Source: Amborella trichopoda | Taxonomy: Eukaryota; Streptophyta; Magnoliopsida; Amborellales; Amborellaceae | DNA length: 64,000 bases | Direction: 5' to 3' | Assembly (NCBI RefSeq): GCF_000471905.2 | Contig: NW_006499905.1 | Span: 1,146,522-1,210,521, forward strand | Shown here: positions 43,437-55,270 of the stretch, piece after piece | Position numbering within the stretch: the first letter of the stretch is position 1 | How the letters are laid out: every line of letters starts with the position of its first letter | The notes under the pieces: model-generated | Seen by the model: only the letters and a program-made list of their open reading frames with translations | Databases searched by the model: none | Told to the model about the DNA's origin: nothing | Made by a program: the position numbers and the translations under genes

Positions 43437-43760
43437 GTTTTTTCATTAGTAGAGCAATGCCCGAAGCTTTAGGGACATTACCCAGGCAGTCTAAGGTTAA
43501 AATCCTCGGACCGCCCTACGAACACAACAAAAGCCCAGTACAGTGGCCCGATGTTCTCAAAAAATAAAAAACTAAGTGTGGTTCGAGGATGGGGACCTCA
43601 TACCGCTGGTTTTCTTAAAACATAAGAAAGAAAGAGCAGTATGAGGATGGGGGCCTCAGACTACTCAAAAACTAAGGCTTGCTCAGTCTAGAGGGCAATT
43701 CCTCGAATCGCCTTGGCATTGCTTCTAAAGCTTGGGGTACTGCTCTACTAACGAAAAAAC
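43437..43760. mobile_element. Palindromic MITE-like element
   Basis: The left end GTTTTTTCATTAGTAGAGCA and the complement of the right end GTTTTTTCGTTAGTAGAGCA match almost exactly. The arms continue with CAAGCTTTAG/GAAGCTTTAG and GGCGATTCGAGG/CCTCGGACCG. About 324 bp, no coding. The superfamily is unresolved. Confidence 0.8.
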
Positions 43761-43764
43761 TAAA

Positions 43765-44685
43765 AAAAATAAAAAAAATACAATCCATCCCCGTACTGAA
43801 AGATAATTTAAAAAAATATAAAAAAACACAAGTTGATCGACCTTCTGCATAATTTTAAAAAATAAAAGAAGAAGGAAAGCGGCGCCCACAAAATTATGCC
43901 ACATACTCTCTTTAGGTACTAAAGTTACCAAAACTTTTATTTATGCAACCTTCTATAATACTTTCACTATATCTATATTTGGCAGTTTAGTGCCTTCTGA
44001 AATAATAATAAATAAATAAGCTCGAGGTGGCACTCAAGCTGAAGAATAAAATCCAATTAAACATTAGGAAAATGTCATGTCTCTCCATCCAAACACATTT
44101 GGAGAAGGATTTGTAGCGGCCATGCCCTTTATCTTCACTTTACTTTTCTAGAGATATTGTCCACTTCTTCCAGACTACCCATACAATTACTAATTCCATT
44201 AAAGGCAAAATAAGGTGGAATACCTTTATAGTGCATATATTAATCAAAATACAGCATTAATAATTCCATAAAAGGCAAAATTGGTGGTGTCTTATCCACT
44301 ACCCCATTTTTGTAGAAAGGTCTCTGAAATGACACAAAAATGGCTACAGTACCTTAGTTTAAGTAACCTTTTAATGAAAAACAATATTCATGAGGATTTG
44401 CTGAGTATCCCAATGTGAAAAGTTAAGTAAGCATACATAGAATGATTAAAAAATAAAATTGAAATTAAAATAAAAATTGAGTTTCATGTTAAAAAAAAAT
44501 GAGATAAAAAATAAAAAAAATAATTACCACATTCATATATGCCGTTGAAACCAATTGCATATTTGCTCCCTCAAGCAAGACAACTGGTAGGAGTATATTT
44601 GGGATGCCAAATTTTGATAATGCAACCTACTCAAGCAATCTAAAAAGAAAAAATATCGTCCTGATTGAGACCACCTATTTCTCCT
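43765..44685. other. Intergenic AT-rich DNA
   Basis: No feature recognised. Confidence 0.5.
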
Positions 44686-44689
44686 GGCC

Positions 44690-45005
44690 ATTAGATCTAG
44701 GCAAGGTCTCTGCGCCTCAACCCAACCAAGGTCTCTGTTCGGGCCTAAATTCTGGAACCGGTGGGTAGTGTCCAAGCCCACTTCACTTGGACTCAAGCCA
44801 AGTACGATCTGGGTTAGGGTCTAGCCTAGATGCTATCGAGTCGGGCCAGGTCCAAGTCAAGGTCCACCCTACCCAACCCAATGTGGATATATAAGTATAT
44901 TATATACAAATTCAATATTAAAAAATGCACATAATTACTTTTATGTTTATTTATAATTTTTATATTTTAGACCCGACCCATTTACAGGCCTAGATTTAGG
45001 TGGCT
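44690..45005. mobile_element. GGGTC-rich hAT-like element
   Basis: A right end of AGACCCGACCCATTTACAGGCCTAGAT type, with TCGGGCCAGG and TTCGGGCC words at the left and an AT-rich centre. The left boundary is approximate. Confidence 0.5.
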
Positions 45006-45009
45006 AATA

Positions 45010-45170
45010 ACTCAAAAATCTTCATTTTCTTTTTTTATAATGACTCTTCTAATTTCTTTATTTTTTTCAAAATAATTCATATAGTGTTTCTAAAGTAGAT
45101 TTCAAATTTTCATATCAAGAAATGGCGTAGTACAATTTGCTCCTATAGGAGCGTGATTTTCAGCAAGGTT
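45010..45170. other. Intergenic AT-rich DNA
   Basis: Nothing recognised. Confidence 0.4.
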
Positions 45171-45171
45171 T

Positions 45172-45345
45172 TAAAAATTGGTGGTTCAGATTAGAATCGG
45201 GCGACCTGAATCGGGAATTAATCAGGCCGATCCAGGTCTCACTAAATATTAGGAACCGGCCTCCATAAACAAAACCGGCTGGTTTTGTCAGAGAATCAAT
45301 GTTATTTTATTTTTTAATATTTTAATTATTATTTTTTTAAATTTT
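45172..45345. mobile_element. hAT-like end fragment
   Basis: Starts CAAGGTTTTAAAAATTGG with CGGGCGACC, GATCCAGGTC and ACCGGC words, like the left end of the 51267 element. No convincing partner end was found. Confidence 0.5.
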
Positions 45346-45349
45346 ATTT

Positions 45350-45980
45350 GACTGTTCACTAGACCAGATTAGAACGTAGTGCCCCACTTCATTGTCACCA
45401 AGTATCCTTAAATGGAATTTCCTAGATACTCATTTTTTCATATAAAGATAAATTCGAATGAAATATATCCTATTATTAAAAACCAGTTTGCAAAACTGCA
45501 CAAGAATAGTCATCATATTGCCAAGTAAATCGAACTAAGTAGCTAAAATTCAGAAATATTTGGGGGCTAATCCTAATAGAATTATATAGAGCATTAAGAT
45601 ATTAAGATATTAAGATAATAAATAAGAATAAAATTACAAGAAAAGAAAAGGTTGTGCAGTCATTCACTTCCTCTAAATAATCTTTATTTTTCTTCTTTTT
45701 TTAATTATTATTATCTGCTTAGTTTCATTGATGTAATCACAAATGAAAGTTACCAGGAAGAGTACTCCCACCTCTAGTTGTGCACTTTCTTTCTTACTTT
45801 ATTCCTAGTTAGCAAATAGGCAAAATTGAATTACATGAGTAACAACATTACACAAGTGCCGTTGCAAATCTCACAAAATTGGATGTTGTCACCCTCCTTG
45901 GCATTTATTACCCTCCTTGACCACAGTGCCTGCTATGTACTTATTTTAAAGGAAATTTGTTGCCTTGATAATATTTCTAA
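45350..45980. other. Intergenic DNA
   Basis: No gene recognised. Confidence 0.45.
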
Positions 45981-45984
45981 TTTT

Positions 45985-46670
45985 ATCTCAAATGGGCTGA
46001 ATTGAACTAAGGCTTTGGATTATATTGGTTTTAAACTAGTGAAAAGTTTGGTTCAATCAAAATTGGTTAAGCTACTGATAGAACTGATTGGATTGTATTT
46101 TTTAAAACTAAAAAAAACACTAATAATAATTTACATAAAATATCACAAAAATATCTTACTTTATTTAACCCATTTGATTAGTCAAAATCAGTTGGTCCAA
46201 CTAGTTAAAATTAATTAAAGGGTGTGGTTTCTATCAAGTATCAACCTTAATCAATCCAATTAAGGTACACCTCCAAATTTTATCATAACATATAATTTTG
46301 GTATAAATTTTTTTTAAGATTATCTAAAATTTCATATCTAATTATAAAATTTTAAAAACCAAAAATGGTTAAAATCAAGTAAATCTCTAAACATATGAAA
46401 GTATTGAAAATAGACTGTTTAGATAATGTGTTGCAAGATGCATTATTTTTAAGACTCAAATTTTTGTTTTTTTCATACTCATACATCGAGATAATCAATT
46501 AGATGATTTTTTAATATTAAAATACTTTTTTTTATGGATTTTTTATATGCACATATAATCCTACATTGTGTCAGGTAAATGTCAATTTTTATCCAATTTA
46601 ATTATATGTGAACCAGACCGACTAAAACACTAGTTAACTGTCCCAACCAGTCCGGCCCCGATCTTGATAA
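45985..46670. mobile_element. Probable hAT-like remnant interrupted by a family A MITE
   Basis: 45990-46210 has GGTTCAATCAAAATTGG and CAGTTGGTCCAACTAG words and 46600-46660 has CCAGACCGACTAAAAC and CCAGTCCGGCCCC. The MITE between them separates what looks like one element. Confidence 0.4.
46218..46575 (+). mobile_element. MITE family A copy
   Basis: GGGTGTGGTTTCTATC start, CAATCCAATTAAGGT, TCTAATTATAAAATTTTAAA, TTGAAAATAGACTGTTTAGA, TGTTGCAAGATGCATTATTT. The right end is altered (CCTACATTGTGTC). Confidence 0.8.
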
Positions 46671-46679
46671 TTATAATTA

Positions 46680-47595
46680 AGGGTTCACGTCTCTTTTGAA
46701 ACATGAATCGCATGATTGTCTGGCCTCTCCTTAATCAGTGGTGGATTTATATGAAATATAAATAATAAATGTAAACTTTATCGTCATTTTTTAATCCGGA
46801 ATGAAACCATGTACCTCCATCAATTCACACGTGTAATCAATAATGAAGGGGAAAAAGTCTGATTTACTATTTTTTAATATATCTTCTAACATGTAAAGGA
46901 AAATGACTTTCATGCTATCATATATTGTAGATATAGCCACCATTAAATGAGTAGCATTCTTTCACTTGTTTTCATCCGACACGTGTGTCCCCGTGGGTCA
47001 CGGTGTCGCCATAACAACCGTGTCTGAAGGCTTTTCTCCTACCTATTAAGAGAACCACGATCGCCTCCAGGTGTTAATATATCAAGGTAATGGCCTTAGA
47101 TAAAGGAGTTGCGTGGATTTTAAATGAAAAGAATTGGTCTTGTCTTAATAATTGGTGAGTAAATTTTCGATCTCCCTATACGTGTCCTTCTTGCCCTTTG
47201 ACACGTTATTAATTCTAGGGTCCGCTTAATGTTCAGCATTATCTTCAGTTCCCCTTCTATCACGTTGATTTATATAAAATCAAATTTTAATAAATAAAAT
47301 GTATGTGATTGTGACTCATAGATCGATCCAAATATTTTTATCGATAGGCTCGACACCATCCGATTTTTTCGAATGGCAAAGATTAAAGACCGTCACATAC
47401 CTAACATATCCATGGTGGTACCTCCGTCATAGACATAGCATGTATGTGGCGGTCAAAAAACACGTAGAACTGCTACGGGCCATGCGCCATCTGTTGCGGC
47501 TCCATTCAATAAACCGTCACGAACATAGCATGTCTGTGGCAGAGCAAAACACTGTTCAAAATCGTTCATATATATATATATAATTGTCTACAAAT
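46680..47595. other. Intergenic DNA
   Basis: A 94-codon open frame (47299-47583) contains a near-duplicated phrase, CATAGCATGTATGTGGC / CATAGCATGTCTGTGGC (about 47436 and 47524). No domain recognised; not called a gene. Confidence 0.4.
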
Positions 47596-47599
47596 ATAC

Positions 47600-47795
47600 C
47601 ATTTCCCTTTTGTACAAGGAGGTCACAATTATTCTCACTCAGTAGATGTTAAATTAGATGACTTGGGGTGAGTCACGATGTCCAATTTTGTTTAAAAAAA
47701 AAAATTATGTCTAATCAATGACACTCTTACAACTACTCATTTTGAAATCTAAGTCATAATAATGATTGTGATGACAATCCATATATACGTATGAA
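47600..47795 (+). mobile_element. MITE family B copy
   Basis: TTGTACAAGGAGGTCACAAT at the left, AGATGTTAAATTAGATGAC within, and AATGATTGTGATGACAATCC at the right. Confidence 0.6.
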
Positions 47796-47799
47796 AATA

Positions 47800-48168
47800 T
47801 AGAGCCCGTGCTTTAAACAATAAAATTAGAGCCCACATCAAAAATTTCACTAGAAGAGGTTGTTTTGATGTCCCAAATTCTCAAATTGATCATCTCGGCA
47901 TCTAGATGCATGGACTTGAGAAAAAAATGGATTCAAAGTTTTGAAAATAATTGTTACATATTTTTTGACTGTCAATTTTTAATTTGTCATATATTTGCTC
48001 GATCTACATTACGTTTTAATTTTTTAAATTTTATAATTAAAGATCAAAATATATTTTAAGGCTATCACAAGGATTTCCAGTATTAAAACCATATTTCTTG
48101 ATACTATTTGAAGGTGGGCTTTACTTTGATTGTTTAGAGCCTCGGCTCCATACAAACCACACCTTTTT
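47800..48168 (-). mobile_element. MITE family A copy, inverted
   Basis: AAATTGATCATCTCGGCATC, AAATTTTATAATTAAAGATC and TTGATTGTTTAGAGCCTCGG, ending CAAACCACACC. Closest to the nested 5664-6049 copy. Followed by an (AT)n tract at 48166-48189. Confidence 0.8.
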
Positions 48169-48291
48169 ATATATATATATATATATATTATCAACTCTAG
48201 TAAAGATGTCAAATCTTTGGGTAAGTAGTCGAAATTTTGGGCTCTTTACTTCTCCATAAATCTATAAACTGGGTTCACCTCGAGAGGTGAC

Positions 48292-48444
48292 NNNNNNNNN
48301 NNNNNNNNNNNNNNNNNNNNNNNNNNNNNNNNNNNNNNNNNNNNNNNNNNNNNNNNNNNNNNNNNNNNNNNNNNNNNNNNNNNNNNNNNNNNNNNNNNNN
48401 NNNNNNNNNNNNNNNNNNNNNNNNNNNNNNNNNNNNNNNNNNNN
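48292..48444. other. Assembly gap (153 N)
   Basis: 153 Ns, adjacent to ATATAT on the right. The size differs from the two 20-N gaps, so it may be an estimated length. Confidence 0.95.
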
Positions 48445-48449
48445 ATATA

Positions 48450-49815
48450 TATTAAAATAATCAACTATTCGAAATTCTACCTCACAAGTCATGAATTTGG
48501 AGTTTATAATTCCAAAATAGTTATTTTATTGGATAAATAAGCTTGAATTTCAAACTCGTTATTTTACTGGATAATAAGTTTAAAACTTCTAGTTACGAGC
48601 CAACTGCTTCATGACTTAGTCGATTTCGATTTTGATGTTTTCAATAGGTAATTCAAAAAATAATACCCCCGTTTAGAAGTTAAAGTTGCAAATAGTATGT
48701 TGGAAAAAAAGTAAAAAAGAAAAAGAAAAATATCTCTATATCTCTCATTTTTAAGTTTTATATCTCAATAGACTTAAGGTTTCAAATCATATCTTGGGTC
48801 ATAAAAATTCTAAGTTTTATATATTTTAAATTCTTAAGCTAACTTTATCCACTTTAAATATATTTTTTTAACCCAAACAAATATAAAAAAGACGAGCAAT
48901 GATCCAATGCACTGGTTGTATCATAGTATATAATGAAATGACACTTTTAGAAAACCATGTTTGTGGTATTTGTATGACCCCAAATTTTGCACACACACTT
49001 TCTTCATCTCAATAATCAATCACCCAAAAAAAAAAGTTCAATTTGAACCCTAGATATGGTCAAAATGAGCCCTCCAAAACTGAATCTAGGCCATTCATTT
49101 TGTGAATTTCAAGATCTTAGCCTTTATGAACTCAAAATCAATTTTTTCTTTTTTAACATTGTTCATCTAATGATAATAAAATCATCCAAAAAAATTGGAA
49201 ATGCAAAAATCTTTCTAAGACCTAGATCTAAGCATCGCACCAAAATGAACGGCCTATGTTAATTAGGCTAAAAAAATACTTTCTAGGTTGTGTTTTCAAT
49301 TTTTTCTTTTTTTGTGATTGTTCATTAGAATGAAAATAGTGTACATTTGAAAATTTGGATCAAACAAATGGCCATAAGATAGTTTTTTTAATATTGTTGA
49401 ATCATATTACTATACAACAGTTGCATGAAATCATTGTTTAAGAAAGACATATCCTTTCTAAACATCATCATTTCTTTCTCTTCACATGATTTTCTCTTAA
49501 ATCTTTCTCTCTACCTATTTTTTCACTCTCTCTCCTCCCGTATCTCTCACTCTCTCTCCCCCGCTAGAGAGACAAAGAGGGTGAATATTAGAGAGAGAAA
49601 TTTGGGAGGAATATATCACGTAAAGAGATGAAAGGTTTAAAATGAGCATGTCTTTTTTATATTTATTAGGGCTAAAAAAATAATTAAAAGTTAGTAAAGT
49701 TAGTCAGGGGGTTATGAGATATATTTTAAATATTTGGGTCTATTGAGGTATAAAAACCAAAAATAGAGGTTACGAGGATATTTCTCAAAAAAAAAAAATG
49801 TAAAAAAGATATATT
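48450..49815. other. Intergenic AT-rich DNA
   Basis: A CTCTCTC-rich patch at about 49490-49600; no gene or family recognised. Confidence 0.5.
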
Positions 49816-49819
49816 CTAT

Positions 49820-50040
49820 GAGACTATTTGCTTTTGAACAAGGAGGTCACAAATCACCATTGGATGTGGATTAAAGTGTCTTACAACATTCGAGCAATTT
49901 TATTTTGGAATTTTTATGCCGAATCAAGGACACATCTTCAACCTCCTGATTTCATATCCAACGGTCAATAATGATTGTAACTTACTTGTATAGAAAACAA
50001 ATAAGTCTCTTTATATACATTTCCTATGTAAACTATGAGA
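49820..50040 (+). mobile_element. MITE family B copy
   Basis: GAACAAGGAGGTCACAAATC, CCATTGGATGTGGATTAAAG and ATTTCATATCCAACGGTCAA, ending GATTGTAACTTACTTG-type. Confidence 0.65.
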
Positions 50041-50044
50041 TACT

Positions 50045-50920
50045 CTTTAACCACAAAATGAAACTGATATTAGTGCATGTGTGTGTATAAATTTATCAAG
50101 GGTTTTGTAAGGTACTCCAAAATGTATAATATTTTCTTATTGTACTCAATAATTTTTTACACTCATTACTTTTGCTTTGTAATAGATTTTTCGAATAACG
50201 GTATTTTTCATCATTATGAAAGGTAAAATAGATATTTTAATAAAAAATTAGTGGCATTCTTTTAATAGTTAAAATGCAATTAATATTTCTCGTAGGTGAT
50301 GTTAAATTTCATGTGAATGATATCATTCTCCATAATAGTTAATAAATATTTTTTCTATTAAATATTTATATTTTATCATTAATTACCTAAAATATCTCTA
50401 GATAAAAAAAATTACTATATTTTGGGGAAAGAATATCAATTATCCAAAAATATTGAGTATATTAAGTAAAAACTCCATATGTAGAAGTACCCTAACAAAA
50501 CCCATTTATCAAATATACATAAAAAAAATACAGTATTTAACATTTCACACGTTTGTCACTATTTTAACTGACGATCATGTATCTTTTGATAGGTATCATG
50601 AAAATAGGTTTACGTATATAGTTAAAATATTAAATAGTTTATCTTTCATAGGTATTTTGAAAATTCAATATGTCCCCATCATTTAAGCACTTCAAATAAT
50701 AATTAAATTACAACTATGCAATACTAATGTGAAGCAAAATATGTCCTCCATCTTGGAAGTCCAAACAACATCTTCTCCTTTAATCTAAGCCATTTTTTAC
50801 CATACTATTAACCATTTGATTTATAAAACTTTCATATCTATATATGTATTGGAAAATTGTTACATGAGTTTGGGGGCGCATTTTTACATTAGCATCCCCG
50901 AGGTACAGAGCATATTTTGC
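50045..50920. other. Intergenic AT-rich DNA
   Basis: No feature recognised. Confidence 0.5.
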
Positions 50921-50924
50921 CAAG

Positions 50925-51152
50925 AGAGATGCAAAATGGGCAGTCCATCTAAAGAAAAGTAAAAACTAATGGTTCAAATGTTTTTTTATAAAATTTTTAT
51001 TTTTATTTTTATTTTTAAAATTTAGTTATTTTTGCATATTCATGATCCCCATAATAGATATTATACGTCCATAAAAATTGAGTTAAAAAATCCATGTCAA
51101 AAATAAATTTTTAAGGGGGGACTCATTTCTACAGGGACTCATAGAAACCGCG
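50925..51152 (+). mobile_element. MITE family C copy
   Basis: GGGCAGTCCATCTAAAGAAA, AATGGTTCAAATGTTTTTTT, TTTGCATATTCATGATCCCC, ending TCATAGAAACCGCGTCC. Confidence 0.65.
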
Positions 51153-52572
51153 TCCGTATGTATTTTGATCTGTCAACACATGTCCACTCAAGAAAGAGTT
51201 GAGAAGTCTATTATATCTACAGTATAGTGCAGAAACTCCATTGGACACCCAAGGATTACTTTTTAGCAATGGTTTAAAAAACGGATAGGTGACTCGGATC
51301 GGGCACTTCAAAAATCGATTCGGACCGGCGAATCGGCGATCCGGATCGGGAATTGGCTGAATCGGTCGGATTAAAGCTTCAAAAAAATCCGAAAAAATTA
51401 TTAAAATTCATTATAAATGTTGTTTTTTAGGAATCCAATAAAAAATGAGGGTACTACATTATTAACTTTCATTTTTTTTATCAATTTGTGAATATTGAGA
51501 TGTTCTTTCCCTGTATAAATTTATTTTAACTATTAAATTTGCATCACATAAAAGAAAAATCATAGAATTATCATGGATAAAATATATAATTATATATGGA
51601 CTATTATAAAGAGTAGACTAATCAATGAAAGAATGGCCATTAAAATCTCGTTTATGCGAAAAACCCTAACCCGCTAAAAAAACCCAAACTATTACAGTCT
51701 AACTAACTATAATCCAAAATTATTACAACCTCACTAATTATAATATTATATATTGAAATTCTAATTATTAGTTTATATTTTATAATTATTTTATTCGACA
51801 AATAATAACAAATTAAAAATATTTTATAATATTATCTAATTTAAAATGTATTATTGACAACTGTAAGAAAAATAGTACATTACATGATTTATAATGTAAA
51901 AATTCATAAATAAAATAAAATATTTAGTTATCAATGTAAAAATTAATAAAATACGTACAAATTTTGGAAATAACACTTCAATTTTTCAAAAATTTATTTT
52001 TTTAGGTTTCTATAATAAATTTAGTAAAAGAGATTGTTAGTAGAAAGATGGAGATTTCAAATAGAATAAAATTTTTATTTTTATTTTTGTTTATACCTTT
52101 CATATTATTTACAAAAATAATTATACCACTATATATAACAAAAATTAACGGTTATATAAAAAATTAATTTTTTTATTTTTCATTTTTTTATATCATTTAT
52201 ATTATTTATAAAAATATTTATATTTATATCAACCACTATATACACAACAAAAATATTTATATTTATACCAACCACTATATATACAAAAAAAATGCAACAC
52301 ATGCCCAAGGGGATTCGAAAACAACAAAAATATTTATACCAACCACTACCTCAAGTAAAAAATTCAAAGTCATAACCATCAAGCCATCTAACTATATGTG
52401 ATTATAAATTGCTAATTAATAGACTATATTTACATTTTGTTTTCATTTAATAATGTTTGGGAATTATCCCACATCGAAAGATGGGTATTCAAATTTGGTA
52501 TATAAATACCTATGCAATATGAGTTATAAAATGAGTATAAAAATATTAAGACAACCTCGCATGTGCATTTAG

Positions 52573-52775
52573 ACACACGTGTGCGCGTGTGAGTGTGCGT
52601 GGGGGCATGCATGCACCTGCGCTCGGATACACGTGTGCACGTGTGAGTGTGCGTGGGGCTCGCTCGCACGTGCGCTCGGACACACGTGTGTGCATGTGAG
52701 TGTGCGTGAGCTCTCGGACACACGTGTGCGCATGTGAGTGTGTGTGGGGCATGCTCACACGTGCGTGTCATGTGC
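52573..52775. repeat. GT-rich minisatellite inside the hAT element
   Basis: Four units starting CACGTGTG at about 52573, 52630, 52683 and 52721 (57, 53, 38 and about 54 bp), each with GTGAGTGTG. Minus-strand frames rich in His/Thr/Ala/Arg are repeat artefacts. Confidence 0.88.
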
Positions 52776-52784
52776 TACGTGTGT

Positions 52785-52948
52785 GAACCGGGCTGAACCG
52801 GATGGGAACCGGCGGTTCCACTCTAGAACCAGTCTGAACCGGATGGCAACCGGAGGTTTCACTCTAGAGTCGGGCTGAACCGGATGGGAACCGGCAGTTC
52901 CACTCTAGACCTGGGCTGAACCGGATGGGAACCGGCGGTTCCGCTCTA
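52785..52948. repeat. Four exact-length 41-bp tandem repeats inside the hAT element
   Basis: Units at 52785, 52826, 52867 and 52908, all 41 bp, consensus GAACCGGGCTGAACCGGATG then GGAACCGGCGGTTCCACTCTA. A partial fifth unit, GAACCGGGCGGTTC, follows. They contain ACCGG/CCGGT words typical of hAT subterminal transposase-binding regions. Confidence 0.95.
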
Positions 52949-53049
52949 GAACCGGGCGGTTCTCGTTTTTCGGTTGGAACCGGCACGGGCACGCGTGTTT
53001 CCGAGTCGAACCGGGCGAATCGCCGTTTTTTAAAACACTATTTTTTAGT

Positions 53050-53577
53050 GATTTACTCTTTTTTTTATTCTAAAATAATCACAAGAAAGAACAAAGACAT
53101 TAAAATAAAGCAACTTTTCCTGCTAAAAGCTTGAGGGAAACTTCAATATTTTCCATGACAGGCGACTAGATAGGTCAATTTAAGTACAATGAAATGCCAA
53201 AGCATTCAACGGCAGCAATTGTTTTTAAATATGGTTCAATTTTTTCAGAAAAAACATTGTCATTCTTCTTAAAAACCTCTTTTATTTTGGATAAAATTAC
53301 AAACTCAAAAAATAATGGCATTTCAATACAACGAACTTTATACATTTAGTGGTTATATATCTTGAGGAGAAGTATATAATACGATAGGTAAGGGTCATGG
53401 GTGTAGATTATGAAGTTGAACAGCTAGGGATGTACCATTGATCAGGCATCTTTATTATCAACATAGCCTTTTTTTAATTATTTTGGGCCGGTTTAATATT
53501 GTGTGATCCTATCCAAGTTGTCTGACTTAACATCTCGCAGATAGAAATGATTGTGCCTACTCGTAATAAAGTAAATA
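53050..53577. other. Intergenic AT-rich DNA
   Basis: No feature recognised. Confidence 0.5.
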
Positions 53578-53585
53578 GTTTCCTT

Positions 53586-53918
53586 TAGTGATTTAAAAAA
53601 TACCAGGTTGGTATGGAATCATTCGGTCTGATTCGGGAATCGATCATTTTGTTCCAATTCTGTGTATATATAAGAAAAACAACTGAGATTAGACGGGAAC
53701 CGATGGTTCCCCACAGCACAATAACGATCTGGAACATCGATTCACTGATCCAAACCAGTGTTTTGCTGCTTTACTATTTTTTCACATGTTTTTACACTGA
53801 TTTACTATTTTTTCTGCAAGGTAAAATAGCGATACAGTCTGTCGATTCACCAATCGGAACTGATTTTTGGGGTACCTGATCTAGGATCCAAGTCACTTAT
53901 CCTTTTTTTAAATCACAG
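53586..53918. mobile_element. hAT MITE with perfect 8-bp target duplication
   Basis: A 333-bp element with ends TAGTGATTTAAAAAA and, in complement, CTGTGATTTAAAAAAAGG, flanked by GTTTCCTT at 53578-53585 and 53919-53926. The interior has GGTCTGATTCGGGAATCGAT and two CTGCTTTACTATTTTTTC/CTGATTTACTATTTTTTC phrases. Confidence 0.92.
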
Positions 53919-53929
53919 GTTTCCTTATA

Positions 53930-54480
53930 CACATATCCTAATTCATGGATATACAAAAAATAAATTTTTAAGCTATTAGAGAATAGATTTATTAATTTAC
54001 ATTCAAAAAATACAAAGAGTTCCTAAATATCTCAACGAATTTTCGCCCTCCAATCGGGCCTCTCAGTAACATCGTGCGCCGGTATTCTTAGTAAGCCAAT
54101 CATTAACATCGTGCGCCCGCATTGGTAATTGGTGGAGCCGGCTTCATTGAAAGCCGATATCGGCTCAGCACAACGGCTAGGATCTGAAGTCGAGCTGAGG
54201 GTCGAGAATGATTGGTGGAGAACAATCTGACCACGAAAAAATCGCCACGTGGTAGAGTAGGTGACAAAATTCATTCCCGTCTAACTAACTAAACTCGACA
54301 CCCGCTTCTTTTTCCCTCCCACCACGAAAAAACGGGGTCAGAGAGAGAGAAAGAGGTTCACGTTTAGAGAGAGAAAATCACGGGAGTAGAGAGAGAGAGA
54401 GGAGGGGAATATAGAGAGAGAAGAAAATAAAAAGTTGCCCTCTGCAAAGATAAGGAATCCCTGATCTTACAACAAACCTC
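53930..54480. other. GC-richer intergenic segment with GA-rich patches
   Basis: TAACATCGTGCGCC occurs at 54067 and as AACATCGTGCGCC at 54107. A CCACGTGG G-box-like palindrome lies at about 54244-54251. GAGAGAGA tracts lie at 54340-54420, resembling the leader of the ACRE146-like gene 1.5 kb downstream. It could be promoter/leader DNA of an undetected or lost gene. Confidence 0.35.
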
Positions 54481-54489
54481 GTTTGCCGG

Positions 54490-54695
54490 ATTAGGCTTCT
54501 CAAAGGATTGGATTGTTGAATCTAGACCGATCTGAATTGTCCATTCTAATGTGAATGGTTAAAATAATAATAATAATAATAATTGAGAATTGGAGATTTG
54601 GCTGATTGAATTGCTTAATTCGCTAACAGACTCTCCTGTTCACAGATCAGGATTGTGATTTTAACAAAATGTGATCATGTTAAAATCATATCAAT
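54490..54695. other. Intergenic DNA
   Basis: A short (AAT)n tract at about 54562-54582. Confidence 0.45.
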
Positions 54696-54699
54696 TATT

Positions 54700-54840
54700 A
54701 GTTTTGTCTAGAAACGATGTCGATCCACATTGGGGATTGAAAATTGCCAATCCAGACTTGAGTATTGGTTGGGATTGAGCCTATTCCAAGAAGGTATTGA
54801 TCTCAGCCCAGTTCTCCACTTAAAACCCTTTATTTATATT
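54700..54840. repeat. Dispersed repeat D copy
   Basis: Matches 42390-42520 in TTGGTTGGGAATTGGC-like and GGTAT.G.TCTCAG.CC phrases. Confidence 0.4.
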
Positions 54841-55044
54841 TCTTTGTCTTTTTTGTTAGAATATATATATATATATATATTATCAGATATATTTTTCAAC
54901 TATTTGATATTGATTACATGAATTCTAATATGTCATTTTCTTTTATCAAAGGCTAAATTTTTAGTGAAGCCATAAATCTTTTTATCTTTTAAAAATATAA
55001 TATAATAAATTTTTTTTTTGAAAAATATAATATAACTTATTTTT

Positions 55045-55215
55045 TTTTGTACAAAGAAGTTACAATTATTATTGACTATTAAATGTAAAATTTGATAGCA
55101 TAGAGTTTGATTAAGCACAAAATCCAAAAAAAAAATCAAACTATGTGGCACCATTTAAGCTATCGAATTTCGTACTTGAAGGCTCATGACCTCTTTATAC
55201 GAAAATTACATGGTG
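55045..55215 (+). mobile_element. MITE family B copy
   Basis: TTGTACAAAGAAGTTACAAT at left, TATTAAATGTAAAATTTGAT within, CTCATGACCTCTTTATACG at right: inverted ends of the family. Confidence 0.65.
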
Positions 55216-55270
55216 ATATAGTGTACAATCTTTTTAGATTTTCTAATGAGGTCTTGATTCCCTTCTAAAT

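Larger units (their letters stand above)
51267..53040. mobile_element. hAT-type non-autonomous element carrying two minisatellites
   Basis: A 1,774-bp element with terminal inverted repeats CAATGGTTTAAAAAACGG (left) and TAGTGTTTTAAAAAACGG (complement of right). The flanking 8-mers CTTTTTAG (51259-51266) and TTTTTTAG (53041-53048) match at 7 of 8, as for hAT insertion. The left subterminal region has CGGATCGG and GACCGGCGAATCGG words. The middle (51380-52540) is AT-rich without transposase. The right third holds two tandem arrays listed separately. Confidence 0.88.

Noticed and set aside
43480-43510. GGTTAAAATCC as a possible pol III B box of a SINE
   Set aside because: It sits in an inverted-repeat element with no A box at proper spacing; a palindromic MITE explains the segment better.
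52430-52771. His/Ala/Thr-rich frames of 113 and 70 codons
   Set aside because: They are translations of the GT-rich minisatellite inside the hAT element.
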